In this document: in pieces, positions 1 to 6,871 of the stretch
How positions within the stretch are numbered: the stretch's first letter is position 1
Layout of the letters: every line of letters starts with the position of its first letter
NCBI GenBank assembly: GCA_002439805.1
Contig: DJPQ01000094.1
Span: 54,401-70,291, forward strand
Reading direction: 5' to 3'
DNA from: Bacteroidales bacterium UBA6408
Lineage (GTDB): Bacteria; Bacteroidota; Bacteroidia; Bacteroidales; UBA932
DNA length: 15,891 bases
The notes under the pieces: model-generated
Seen by the model: only the letters and a program-made list of their open reading frames with translations
What the model was told of the DNA's origin: nothing
Database searches by the model: none
Translations under genes and position numbers: made by a program

Positions 1-702
1 CTTCCCTACGGCGCACACAAGTTCAGGATACGGGCATATAACATCCTCACCGGCCAGAGCAGCGAGACGGCCGTCGATTTCTACATAAAATATCCGTGGT
101 ATCTGACGAAATGGGCTTTCGCCATATACATCATTCTCTTGGGAGCATTCATTTTCGGTTTATATGTCCTCGTCCGCAAGGCCTATGAAGCCAGAATCGC
201 GGAGATTTCGCGGAGAAAGGAAAGGGAGATGCAGGAGGAGCAGATGAAGAATGACCTGCGGAACAAGGCCAACGAGCTCGCGACGTCAACAATGAACATC
301 ATCCGCAAGAATGAGGAACTTATTGACATTCAGGAGGGTCTGAACAGGGCGGAGAAAATGCTCCGGTCGGGGGAGAAAACGGAGAAGGTCATAGGGGTCA
401 TCGGTGAGATGAGGGATAATATAGACAGCAATATACGCCATGACGACGACTGGAAAAAGTTTGAGAGGAACTTCGACATCGTGTATGACGAATATCTGAC
501 GCGCCTCGGCAACACGTTCCCCGAGCTTACCGTCAGCGACAAGAAGCTGTGCGCATACCTCAAGATGGGGCTGTCGTCGAAGGAAATCGCCCCGCTGCTG
601 AACCTGACCTTCCGCAGCGTCGAGATGACTCGCTATCGTCTCCGCAAGAAGCTGAATCTCACGAGGGAGCAGAATCTGATAGATTTTCTCCAGAGATTCT
701 GA
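1..702 (+). CDS. Membrane sensor/transcriptional regulator with Y_Y_Y domain and LuxR-type HTH (5' truncated)
   Basis: The reading frame is open from the first base, so the N-terminus lies outside the window; 233 codons and a TGA stop remain. The first ~30 residues (LPYGAHKFRIRAYN...) fit the end of a Y_Y_Y (triple tyrosine) beta-sandwich, which in this family follows a periplasmic propeller. A hydrophobic helix at about 112-174 nt (WAFAIYIILLGAFIFGLYV) is the membrane span. A charged coiled coil follows to about nt 340, and the C-terminus (nt 530-690) is a LuxR/GerE-like helix-turn-helix (SSKEIAPLLNLTFRSVEM). There is no histidine-kinase or receiver domain in the visible part, so it reads as a one-component regulator that senses outside and binds DNA inside. 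It ends 42 bp from the convergent GH78-GH3 gene. Its target is not shown; control of the neighbouring carbohydrate genes is inference. Confidence 0.85.
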   Translation, partial: LPYGAHKFRIRAYNILTGQSSETAVDFYIKYPWYLTKWAFAIYIILLGAFIFGLYVLVRKAYEARIAEISRRKEREMQEEQMKNDLRNKANELATSTMNIIRKNEELIDIQEGLNRAEKMLRSGEKTEKVIGVIGEMRDNIDSNIRHDDDWKKFERNFDIVYDEYLTRLGNTFPELTVSDKKLCAYLKMGLSSKEIAPLLNLTFRSVEMTRYRLRKKLNLTREQNLIDFLQRF

Positions 703-744
703 CGGCATCTTGCTTCGAGGGTGGTTTGTCGGCAGTGGAAAGTC

Positions 745-3700
745 CTACAGCGAAACGCAGGCGTGCTGCACCACGGTTTCGGCATCGGTGCAGAGGGAGA
801 AGACCCACTTGCCTCGGGTGACTTTTCTCTGACCGGTGGTCTCGTCGTAGGCGGCGAGGTCGTCGGTAGTGAGTTGCAGTTTGACCGTCTCGGACTCGCC
901 CGGATTGAGCAGAGAGGTCTTGTGAAAGGACTTCAGTTCGCGGAATTTGCCGTCAGGAGCAGTGGCGTAGAGCTGGACGACCTCCTTGCCGGCTGTCTTG
1001 CCGGTGTTGGTGACGGTGCAGCTGACCTCGATGCAGGGCAGTGCGGCGTTGTCTTGCGCTTGCCCGGATTGCTCAGGATTCTTGCTTGACGCCGCTTCCT
1101 TTCCGGGAACTCTGCGGAAGTGAAAATCGCTGTAGCTGAAAGTCGTGTAGCTCAGCCCGAATCCGAAGGGGTAGGCGGCCGTGATGCCTTTCTCAAGCAG
1201 ATGGCGGTAGCCTACGGACGTACCCTCTTCATAGACCGTGAAGTCGTAGTTGCGGCCGCTGCGGGACGGAGTCCATATCTCCTGGAAGCCCATATAGGGC
1301 TGCGGTACGGCGGCTGTGTATGCCGGGAAGTCGCGGGCGGAGGCGTTGTCCCAGTAGCTGCGCGTCAGCGAGAACGGAAGCCGGCCGGAAGGGTTCACAC
1401 GGCCGCAGAGTATGTCCGCGACGGCCTCTCCGCCCTCCTGTCCGGGAAGCCATGCGAGAAGGACGGCATCGGGGAGGCTGTCCCATCCGCTCATCTCCAC
1501 TGCACCATCGACATTCAGCACCGCCACGACCGGCTTGCCCTGCGAATGGTAGCAGTCACAGATTTCGCGCAGCGCTGAAATCTCCTCTGCCGAGAGACGA
1601 TAGTGCCCGTCAAGGCTCCTGTCGCTGGCTTCTCCGGCGGAACGCCCGATTGTCACGACTGCGGCGTCGGTTTCGGCGCAGCGGGCGGAAACGGTCACCG
1701 CTTCAAGCGGCATCTCCGGAATCATCGGATGCCCGAAGTCCAGAAGCACCCAGGCGGAATTGCCCCGGATGCGGCTCCACTCGTTCGCGAGATGTGTCCT
1801 GTAAAGTTCCCGCAGCGGCGCGTCCACGGCGACCCCGCGGCTTTCCAAGGCCTTGTCAATCTGCGAGACCTCGCGGCAGTTCACATGACCCGAGCCGGTG
1901 CCTCCGGCAATAAGGTCATAGCTGCGAAGCCCGTAGAGCGCAAGACGGAGCGGCGTTGCCGGCCTGCCGGTTCGGGATTCACCGTTCCGTTCTGCCTCAG
2001 CCTTGAACGGCAGCGCCCCGTTGTTCCGCAGCAGCACCATGGCTTCGGAAGCCATTTCCCTTGCGGCATCCTCGTGTGCCTCCGCGTCATATTCCCCGTT
2101 TCCGAAGTCTCCGCACCCTTCGCCCGCAGCCTTTCGGAACGACGGAGTCGCGGTCACATATTCCAGAATCCTCTCCGCATTCCTGTTCACTGCGGAAACC
2201 GGCAACTCTCCTGTCCTTACGGCACGCACTATGTCGTCGATCTGCTCCTGACTTCCCGGCATGATGAGGTCATTCCCTGCAAGGACCTGAGCCGCCGTGT
2301 TTCTTCTCCCGATCCAGTCCGTCATCACCATCCCCTTGAATCCCAGTTGCTTCCGTAAGATGCCTTCCAGAAGCGCGGACGACTCACAGCAGAAAGTTCC
2401 GTTGATTTTGTTGTAGGAGGTCATCACCGTGAGCGGGCTGCAATGCCGGAGGGCGACTCCGAAAGTCCTGTAGTAGATGTCCTGAAGGGCCTTTTCGGTT
2501 GCAATGACGTCGTTCCCATCCCGGTTGGTCTCCTGATTGTTCGCCGCGAAATGCTTCAGGCAGGCCCCGACCCCGCTGTCCTGAATCCCGTTCACATACG
2601 CCGCCGCGATGATTCCTCCCAGCACAGGGTCTTCGGACATATACTCGAAATTTCTGCCACAGAGCGGGTTGCGCATTATGTTCATGCTCGGGCCGAGCAG
2701 CACGTCCACCCCGTTGGCGTAGGCTTCCTCGCCCATTGCCCTGCACATCTTCCGCACAAGGCCGGTGTTCCAGCTTGCCGCAAGCGCGGAGCCTACGGGG
2801 AAGGCCGTGCACCAGTACTCCCTCGCGTCCCCATCCCGGACAGGGGATATTCGCAGCCCTGCCGGGCCGTCCGCCATAATTGTCTGCGGAATCCCGTACT
2901 GAGGGAATTCCGCCGTCGGACCGGCCGCCCCCGGAACCGCTCCGGAAGCGTTGGCGACATAGTCCAGCCCGTGAAGCGTCCCCTCCGATGCTCCGTTCAG
3001 CAGCCGCGCCTTCTCCGCGAGCGTCATAGCCGCGACGATTCCTCCGATGTTGTCGCGACGCAGCTTTCCTGTCCTTGAACCGTCTTTCAGAAAAGAGCTT
3101 CCGGATGCCGAAGCATCGTCGGAAGCCCTTTCCCCGCCGCACTGGAAAATCTCGGGGTATTTATGGATGAAATAGACCGGCGTGCAGCTCCATGCGTGGC
3201 AGGCACTGTTCAGCGGGAAGAAACGGTAGGGTGAAAGCCAGTCGTCCTCAGGGTCATAGACTTCCCAGAAAGTGTCCGCTCCCTTGCGTACCATGCCTCC
3301 CCAGTAGTCGATGACGAAATCCCGCGCCTCGTCCTGCATTCCGCTCGCAATCATCGCCTCCACAAGGTAGTGGTTGCCGTAAGGCGAGCCTATCCGCACC
3401 GCCTCCCCGCATTGGGCGACCCTCTCAAGCAGTCCCCGTCCCTCTTCCGGACGGGCGATTCCTCCGATGACTGCCCAGACCTGACTTATCCAAGAAACCT
3501 GCCTGTCGGGGCCGCTCACATACAGCCCGAGACTCTTGTCATACAGATGCTTCCTTGCCGCAGCCCTCATCTTTCTTGCCGTAGCCGGGTAGCCGGCCAC
3601 CGCCTTTTCCTCTCCGACGAGTTCTGCAAGTTCATAGGTCTTGTCCAGCGCAAATGCCGTAAGTCCCTGCATTGCAGTGCTTTCCTCCAGACCGTCTCTC

Positions 3701-4836
3701 CAGTCCATGAACAGCCAGACAAAGCCGCCCTTCCTGTGACGGTCGAAGATTCCGCGCCCGTCGAGATAGCTCAGGGCATCGTCAGTCTGCATTTTTGCCA
3801 CCCTCCAAAGGTCGCGTGCCGTCTCCAGGTCTCCGGTCTCCTTCGCATATTCCAAAAGCGCGGCATTGAACAGCAGACTGTAGGTCAGGCAATATGAACC
3901 CACCTGCGGATGCGGTTCGGGACGCTCGAACACATTGGCCCATAGCCTGCCGTCCGGCGACGAAAGCCCGGCCAGGAGATAGAGACAGCGCTTCGTAAGT
4001 CCGTGCTGCTTAAAGGAATGTGCATTGGCAAGCGACTCTAAATAGAGGTCGCCTATCCACAGTCTCTGGTCCCGCTTCGGACCGTCTTCATAGACTGTCT
4101 GCATACATTCGGCCAAAGTCTTGACAGCCACATCGTTAATCTGTCTTATGATTTCCGGTGTCCCTTCCGCAAGGCCTGTACGGAGCTCCCCGGCGGAACT
4201 TGTCGCCGTGAACCACACATCATCCAGCGCATAGTCGAAGTCCGGGGAGTCCGCCAGCCTTTCAATCTTCATATACCTTCCGGACAGCCTCCTCTCAATG
4301 GTGACCGGTGTCGTGACATCGAAAATGGTTATCACCTCATCCTGCATCCATGCCCTGCTGAGCGTCCCCGGAAAAGGGTCGAGCGGCGTGTTCATCTCCG
4401 CCGGCAGTTCCGAAAAGCTGCACCTCAGACGCACCGGCCCGTCCTGAACCCTGCTCAGTGTCCTGAACCGCAGCGTGAAATGTCCCGTCAGATGCCGTCC
4501 GAAGTCCAGAGTGAAGCTGTCGAAAGTCTTGAACGACTTGTCGCAGACTTCGGAGACCTCGCCGCATTTCTCCATTCTCCATCCCTGAAACGCCTCGTCG
4601 TCTTCGACCGCCTTGACGAGACAGACAGGCCTCACGACCGTTTCCGTCAGTTCCGGCTTCTCCTCCTCCGCAATCCTGAGCCATTCCGCACGCCTCTCCC
4701 CATAGACGTCGTCCGTGGCGGCAGTGCCGGTTTCCTGCGCCTCCGCCGAAAAGTCCAAGGCTGCCGCATTCAGAATGAAAAGGTTCAAAATGAGAAGAAT
4801 ATGCCACATGGTTTTGACTGTATGGGAATGTTTCAT
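745..4836 (-). CDS. Secreted GH78 (alpha-L-rhamnosidase-like) - GH3 (beta-glucosidase) fusion enzyme
   Basis: This is one uninterrupted 1363-residue frame. A signal peptide (hydrophobic MWHILLILNLFILNAAA, no lipobox Cys) predicts periplasmic export. Residues ~90-565 resemble GH78: a beta-sandwich, then the motif DGPKRDQRLWIGD (D251, D256, D263) and a late TFWE glutamate (E525). Their spacing matches the catalytic acids I recall for Bacillus RhaB. The usual acid Glu of the motif is Asp256 here. A Ser/Ala-rich linker (~566-596) leads into a full GH3 enzyme: the N-terminal barrel with KHF (K761, H762), nucleophile Asp840 in VMTDW, the C-terminal alpha/beta domain with acid/base Glu1069 in GEASDR, and a terminal fibronectin-III-like domain with LLNPGES. 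GH78 normally removes alpha-L-rhamnose and GH3 removes beta-glucose, so both act from chain ends. It is last in the leftward unit, 72 bp after the fimbrillin-like gene. The family assignment is strong for GH3 and good for GH78; the substrate is inferred. Confidence 0.9.
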   Translation of the reverse strand: MKHSHTVKTMWHILLILNLFILNAAALDFSAEAQETGTAATDDVYGERRAEWLRIAEEEKPELTETVVRPVCLVKAVEDDEAFQGWRMEKCGEVSEVCDKSFKTFDSFTLDFGRHLTGHFTLRFRTLSRVQDGPVRLRCSFSELPAEMNTPLDPFPGTLSRAWMQDEVITIFDVTTPVTIERRLSGRYMKIERLADSPDFDYALDDVWFTATSSAGELRTGLAEGTPEIIRQINDVAVKTLAECMQTVYEDGPKRDQRLWIGDLYLESLANAHSFKQHGLTKRCLYLLAGLSSPDGRLWANVFERPEPHPQVGSYCLTYSLLFNAALLEYAKETGDLETARDLWRVAKMQTDDALSYLDGRGIFDRHRKGGFVWLFMDWRDGLEESTAMQGLTAFALDKTYELAELVGEEKAVAGYPATARKMRAAARKHLYDKSLGLYVSGPDRQVSWISQVWAVIGGIARPEEGRGLLERVAQCGEAVRIGSPYGNHYLVEAMIASGMQDEARDFVIDYWGGMVRKGADTFWEVYDPEDDWLSPYRFFPLNSACHAWSCTPVYFIHKYPEIFQCGGERASDDASASGSSFLKDGSRTGKLRRDNIGGIVAAMTLAEKARLLNGASEGTLHGLDYVANASGAVPGAAGPTAEFPQYGIPQTIMADGPAGLRISPVRDGDAREYWCTAFPVGSALAASWNTGLVRKMCRAMGEEAYANGVDVLLGPSMNIMRNPLCGRNFEYMSEDPVLGGIIAAAYVNGIQDSGVGACLKHFAANNQETNRDGNDVIATEKALQDIYYRTFGVALRHCSPLTVMTSYNKINGTFCCESSALLEGILRKQLGFKGMVMTDWIGRRNTAAQVLAGNDLIMPGSQEQIDDIVRAVRTGELPVSAVNRNAERILEYVTATPSFRKAAGEGCGDFGNGEYDAEAHEDAAREMASEAMVLLRNNGALPFKAEAERNGESRTGRPATPLRLALYGLRSYDLIAGGTGSGHVNCREVSQIDKALESRGVAVDAPLRELYRTHLANEWSRIRGNSAWVLLDFGHPMIPEMPLEAVTVSARCAETDAAVVTIGRSAGEASDRSLDGHYRLSAEEISALREICDCYHSQGKPVVAVLNVDGAVEMSGWDSLPDAVLLAWLPGQEGGEAVADILCGRVNPSGRLPFSLTRSYWDNASARDFPAYTAAVPQPYMGFQEIWTPSRSGRNYDFTVYEEGTSVGYRHLLEKGITAAYPFGFGLSYTTFSYSDFHFRRVPGKEAASSKNPEQSGQAQDNAALPCIEVSCTVTNTGKTAGKEVVQLYATAPDGKFRELKSFHKTSLLNPGESETVKLQLTTDDLAAYDETTGQRKVTRGKWVFSLCTDAETVVQHACVSL

Positions 4837-4851
4837 AATGAAGTGTGTTTC

Positions 4852-4889
4852 ATTGAGGTGTATTTATTGAATTGAGGCGTATTTATTGA
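4852..4889. repeat. 19-bp tandem direct repeat in the leader of the GH78-GH3 gene
   Basis: Two adjacent 19-bp units, ATTGAGGTGTATTTATTGA at 4852-4870 and ATTGAGGCGTATTTATTGA at 4871-4889, differ at one base. A third partial copy (ATTGAGGAGTAT) overlaps at 4885-4896. They fill most of the 72-bp gap between the fimbrillin-like gene and the fusion enzyme, starting 16 bp upstream of its ATG. They could be a slippage product or a regulatory/leader element; no protein-binding role can be shown from the sequence. Confidence 0.85.
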
Positions 4890-4908
4890 GGAGTATGCGC
4901 CTTCGGGA

Positions 4909-6240
4909 TTATTCCGCCGCTTGGGTGATATGAATCTGGAACATTTGGAGTGAGCCCATGGCGAACCATTCATGTCCAAAAAGACTTAATGTCACGTCAT
5001 CGTTTCCGAAAGGAGAATCAAAGAATATGTTTATGTCGGCTTTTCTTTCCTCTCCGGTCGTATTGTCTTGATATGATATGAGATATTGATTTGTTTCTGT
5101 AAGACTTGCGGAAACCCAGTCACCTGTACTTTCAATCCTGCACCATCCTCTCTGCTCGACCGTGGCATCAATGCCATTCAATTTGATATAAAAGTTGTCT
5201 GTTTCAGTTTTACCGGCATTGGCTGGGACATTTCTTGAAATTGTGCACGTCCAATTGAAGTGAGCTTGATTGTCCCACCATCCGGCATAAACGGAGAATC
5301 GTGGCTCCACATTCACACTTCTCGTCCCTTTATCCAAATTCAGATAAAAAGTATAAAGCTGTCCGTCCTCCCAAGTCTTAGTAACCGAAGAATCAAAGAC
5401 ATAGGCCGCTCCCGCATTCGTATAGACCGTAATCACGAATCCTTCTGTCGTTGCGGGAACAATCGGCAGATAGACTGCGGCGGCATTCTCCTTGCCCGTC
5501 CGTCCTTCAAGCGGCCAGGCCTCCGAGAGAGCCACGCGGACGCTCGGCCCGCAAGTCCCTCCGACAGTTGCGGCACCTTCGGCAAGGTCGTAGTCATACT
5601 CCGTCGCGGAAATGTTCGCCCCGGAGCTCTTAGTTTCAAGCTTCACCGCAGTCACGCTTTCAGCCGCCCTCTTGCCCGAAGCCGAGTAAATCACCGTTCG
5701 CACCACTGCACCTGCCATCTTCAGCGTCGGCTCGATGCTTGTCGCGCCCACGCTTATGTCCGTCGATTCCGCCGAAGTAAACCTGAAATTCTCTGAACTC
5801 CCGGCCCTTGCCTGTGTCAGCTCCGCAGGGAAACTGAAGCGGTGAACCGTCCCCTTGTCAGATCCGGCACTGTAAGGATAGACAAAATATGCTCTCGTCG
5901 CATTTTCCGGAACGCTTGCCGTGAATGTCGCTCCCTTGTCGGCCGCGATGCTGATGTCCGTGCTGTGAACCGACGTCCATGTGTCGCCCGTTCCTGCGAT
6001 GATTCCGAGTTTTTCCGCGTCAGTGTTTTCCCAGCTCATGCCTTCGCCGTCGGAGAACACGGCCTTGCTTGCGGGTGACTGCGCGGAGCCGTTGCCCTCG
6101 GCGATGAAGCCGGAAACATCCGCGAGATTTCCCGTAACGCTGACCTTGATTTCCCTTGTCCGAACCGGAGCGTCAATTCCCTCCGTGCAGGCAGTCGCGA
6201 TTACTGCCATAAAAACTGATGTCAAAAATGTCTTTTTCAT
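4909..6240 (-). CDS. Fimbrillin-like (Mfa-like) lipoprotein with C-terminal BACON-like domain
   Basis: This is a 443-residue lipoprotein: MKKTFLTSVFMAVIATAC gives a type II signal with the acylated Cys at position 18. The N-terminal two thirds carries the fimbrillin-family pattern seen in many Bacteroidales lipoproteins: a Lys/Ala-Val-Phe stretch after the leader (SKAVFSDGEGMSWENTD), alternating beta-strand segments, and a YLPIVPATTEGFVITVYT strand before DGQLYTFYLNL. The last ~80 residues (GDWVSASL..., ADINIFF, FQIHITQAAE) look like a BACON-type beta-sandwich, a fold tied to carbohydrate or mucin binding. It sits between a 51-residue peptide gene (20 bp upstream) and the GH78-GH3 gene (72 bp downstream), all leftward, so co-transcription is likely. 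The role could be a fimbrial tip/anchor subunit or a surface glycan-binding protein. The family call is from recognised patterns, not a profile search. Confidence 0.75.
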   Translation of the reverse strand: MKKTFLTSVFMAVIATACTEGIDAPVRTREIKVSVTGNLADVSGFIAEGNGSAQSPASKAVFSDGEGMSWENTDAEKLGIIAGTGDTWTSVHSTDISIAADKGATFTASVPENATRAYFVYPYSAGSDKGTVHRFSFPAELTQARAGSSENFRFTSAESTDISVGATSIEPTLKMAGAVVRTVIYSASGKRAAESVTAVKLETKSSGANISATEYDYDLAEGAATVGGTCGPSVRVALSEAWPLEGRTGKENAAAVYLPIVPATTEGFVITVYTNAGAAYVFDSSVTKTWEDGQLYTFYLNLDKGTRSVNVEPRFSVYAGWWDNQAHFNWTCTISRNVPANAGKTETDNFYIKLNGIDATVEQRGWCRIESTGDWVSASLTETNQYLISYQDNTTGEERKADINIFFDSPFGNDDVTLSLFGHEWFAMGSLQMFQIHITQAAE

Positions 6241-6260
6241 AATGCAAAAGTCTTAACAGG

Positions 6261-6416
6261 TTATTCCCAGGTGCTGTCATAGGACGAGCTGTCCTGACCG
6301 ATGATGAAGTTCTTCGCGCCATTCGACGCGTCGTCCGTGAGCGAGGCCGCGAATCCTGATTCGATTGCAAGTTCCACGGTCACGAATGAAGGTGATGTGT
6401 AAGTTTTGGTGTGCAT
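6261..6416 (-). CDS. Small 51-residue protein at the head of the fimbrillin/GH unit
   Basis: The product starts MHTKTYTSPSFVTVELAIES and ends with an acidic Ser/Asp-rich tail, SSSYDSTWE. It has no signal peptide, membrane segment or cysteine. Short proteins with this layout (a K-Y/T-P-S/E-hydrophobic start, an ESGFA-like middle and an acidic tail ending in Trp) recur in Bacteroidales, often just upstream of fimbrillin-like lipoprotein genes; that is from memory, and their function is unknown to me. The ATG at 6416 was chosen because homologues of this type begin close to the KxYxxPxF segment. An in-frame ATG at 6467 would add 17 residues but lies inside the tandem repeat. The stop is 20 bp from the next gene, so translation is probably coupled or co-transcribed. 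Confidence 0.7.
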   Translation of the reverse strand: MHTKTYTSPSFVTVELAIESGFAASLTDDASNGAKNFIIGQDSSSYDSTWE

Positions 6417-6435
6417 ATCGTTATTATTTTGTGTT

Positions 6436-6510
6436 GTCTCATGTGTTTCGGGCAAGCCCTGTCTCATGTGTTTCGGGCAAGCCCTGTCTCATGTGTTTCG
6501 GGCAAGCCCT
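6436..6510. repeat. Three perfect 25-bp tandem repeats in the 5' leader of the leftward unit
   Basis: Three identical units begin at 6436, 6461 and 6486, each starting GTCTCATGTGTTTCGGGC and ending AAGCCCT. Each holds the inverted repeat GGGCAAGCCC, which in the leftward transcript would read GGGCUUGCCC, a 3-bp stem with a CUUG tetraloop. Each unit also carries an ATG on the minus strand (6442, 6467, 6492); because 25 is not a multiple of three these lie in three different frames. The array ends 20 bp upstream of the small-protein start. Confidence 0.95.
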
Positions 6511-6540
6511 TTACGCCTGCCTTATTTTCAGAATACTCCG

Positions 6541-6548
6541 CAAACATA
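6541..6548 (-). promoter_or_regulatory. Candidate -7 box (TATGTTTG) for the leftward unit
   Basis: The minus strand reads TATGTTTGC, matching the Bacteroides -7 consensus TAnnTTTG. No clear TTTG -33 box is seen 19-21 bp further upstream. If used, transcription would begin near 6533 and give a leader of about 115 nt that contains all three 25-bp repeats. Confidence 0.5.
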
Positions 6549-6708
6549 GGGCTTTCAGGCATAATATGGAATGCCGGAAAATATAAAGTAGGACAGATAC
6601 TATGTCTTTTGAAGATAAACGATTGATATATATTCATTTATACAAAATTCTCCGTTGATGAAAGTAAACGCCCGAAAATCCTCTGTGTAAAATGATATGT
6701 CTTACTTT

Positions 6709-6756
6709 TGTGAGTGTGTAAATTGTTGAAAATCAATGATGTGAGTTTTTGTGAGT
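6709..6756 (+). promoter_or_regulatory. Three helically phased TGTGAGT direct repeats upstream of the SusC operon
   Basis: TGTGAGT occurs at 6709-6715, 6740-6746 and 6750-6756. The offsets are 31 and 10 bp, so all three lie on about the same face of the helix. The first and third extend to TTTTGTGAGT. They end about 44 bp before the -7 box at 6800, a position suited to an activator. The binding protein is unknown; the DUF6377 or LuxR-type regulator is a candidate. Confidence 0.5.
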
Positions 6757-6799
6757 TTACTTTTTCAGAAAAAGCGGCTGCGTATGATTATGAAAACAC

Positions 6800-6807
6800 T
6801 ACTTTTG
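6800..6807 (+). promoter_or_regulatory. Candidate -7 box (TACTTTTG) for the SusC operon
   Basis: TACTTTTGCA fits the Bacteroides TAnnTTTG -7 element. A matching -33 TTTG is not evident, which would suit activator dependence. The predicted start near 6814 leaves a leader of about 58 nt. A second TACTTTTG at 6703-6710 overlaps the first TGTGAGT repeat and is a less likely alternative. Confidence 0.6.
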
Positions 6808-6871
6808 CACACCGAACTTTTCAAAAGACGGGACGACACATGAAATACGAACGCTAAAACGCAGGATATAA

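Larger units (their letters stand above)
6417..6871. other. 455-bp divergent intergenic control region
   Basis: This is the only gap longer than 300 bp. It is clearly richer in A+T than the flanking genes and separates the leftward unit from the SusC operon. From left to right it holds the 25-bp tandem repeats (6436-6510), a leftward promoter box (6541-6548), an AT-rich stretch with no recognised element (about 6570-6700), three TGTGAGT repeats (6709-6756) and a rightward promoter box (6800-6807). I see no RNA gene in it, and none of the short open frames in it looks like a real gene. Confidence 0.8.

Noticed and set aside
703..744. A bidirectional terminator between the convergent genes
   Set aside because: The 42-bp gap shows no convincing stem with a T run.
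1603..2358. A 251-codon plus-strand frame opposite the GH3 half
   Set aside because: No family pattern; it is antisense to intact catalytic-domain coding sequence.
2384..3142. A 252-codon frame on the minus strand inside the GH78-GH3 gene
   Set aside because: It is an alternative frame of the same strand, rich in Arg and Gly as expected for frame-shifted GC-rich coding DNA, while the GH3 motifs continue unbroken in the main frame.
6436..6510. CRISPR-like repeat array
   Set aside because: The 25-bp units are directly adjacent with no spacers, and no cas gene is present.
6570..6700. A small RNA or riboswitch in the AT-rich part of the divergent region
   Set aside because: No stable paired structure, conserved motif or terminator could be seen by eye.
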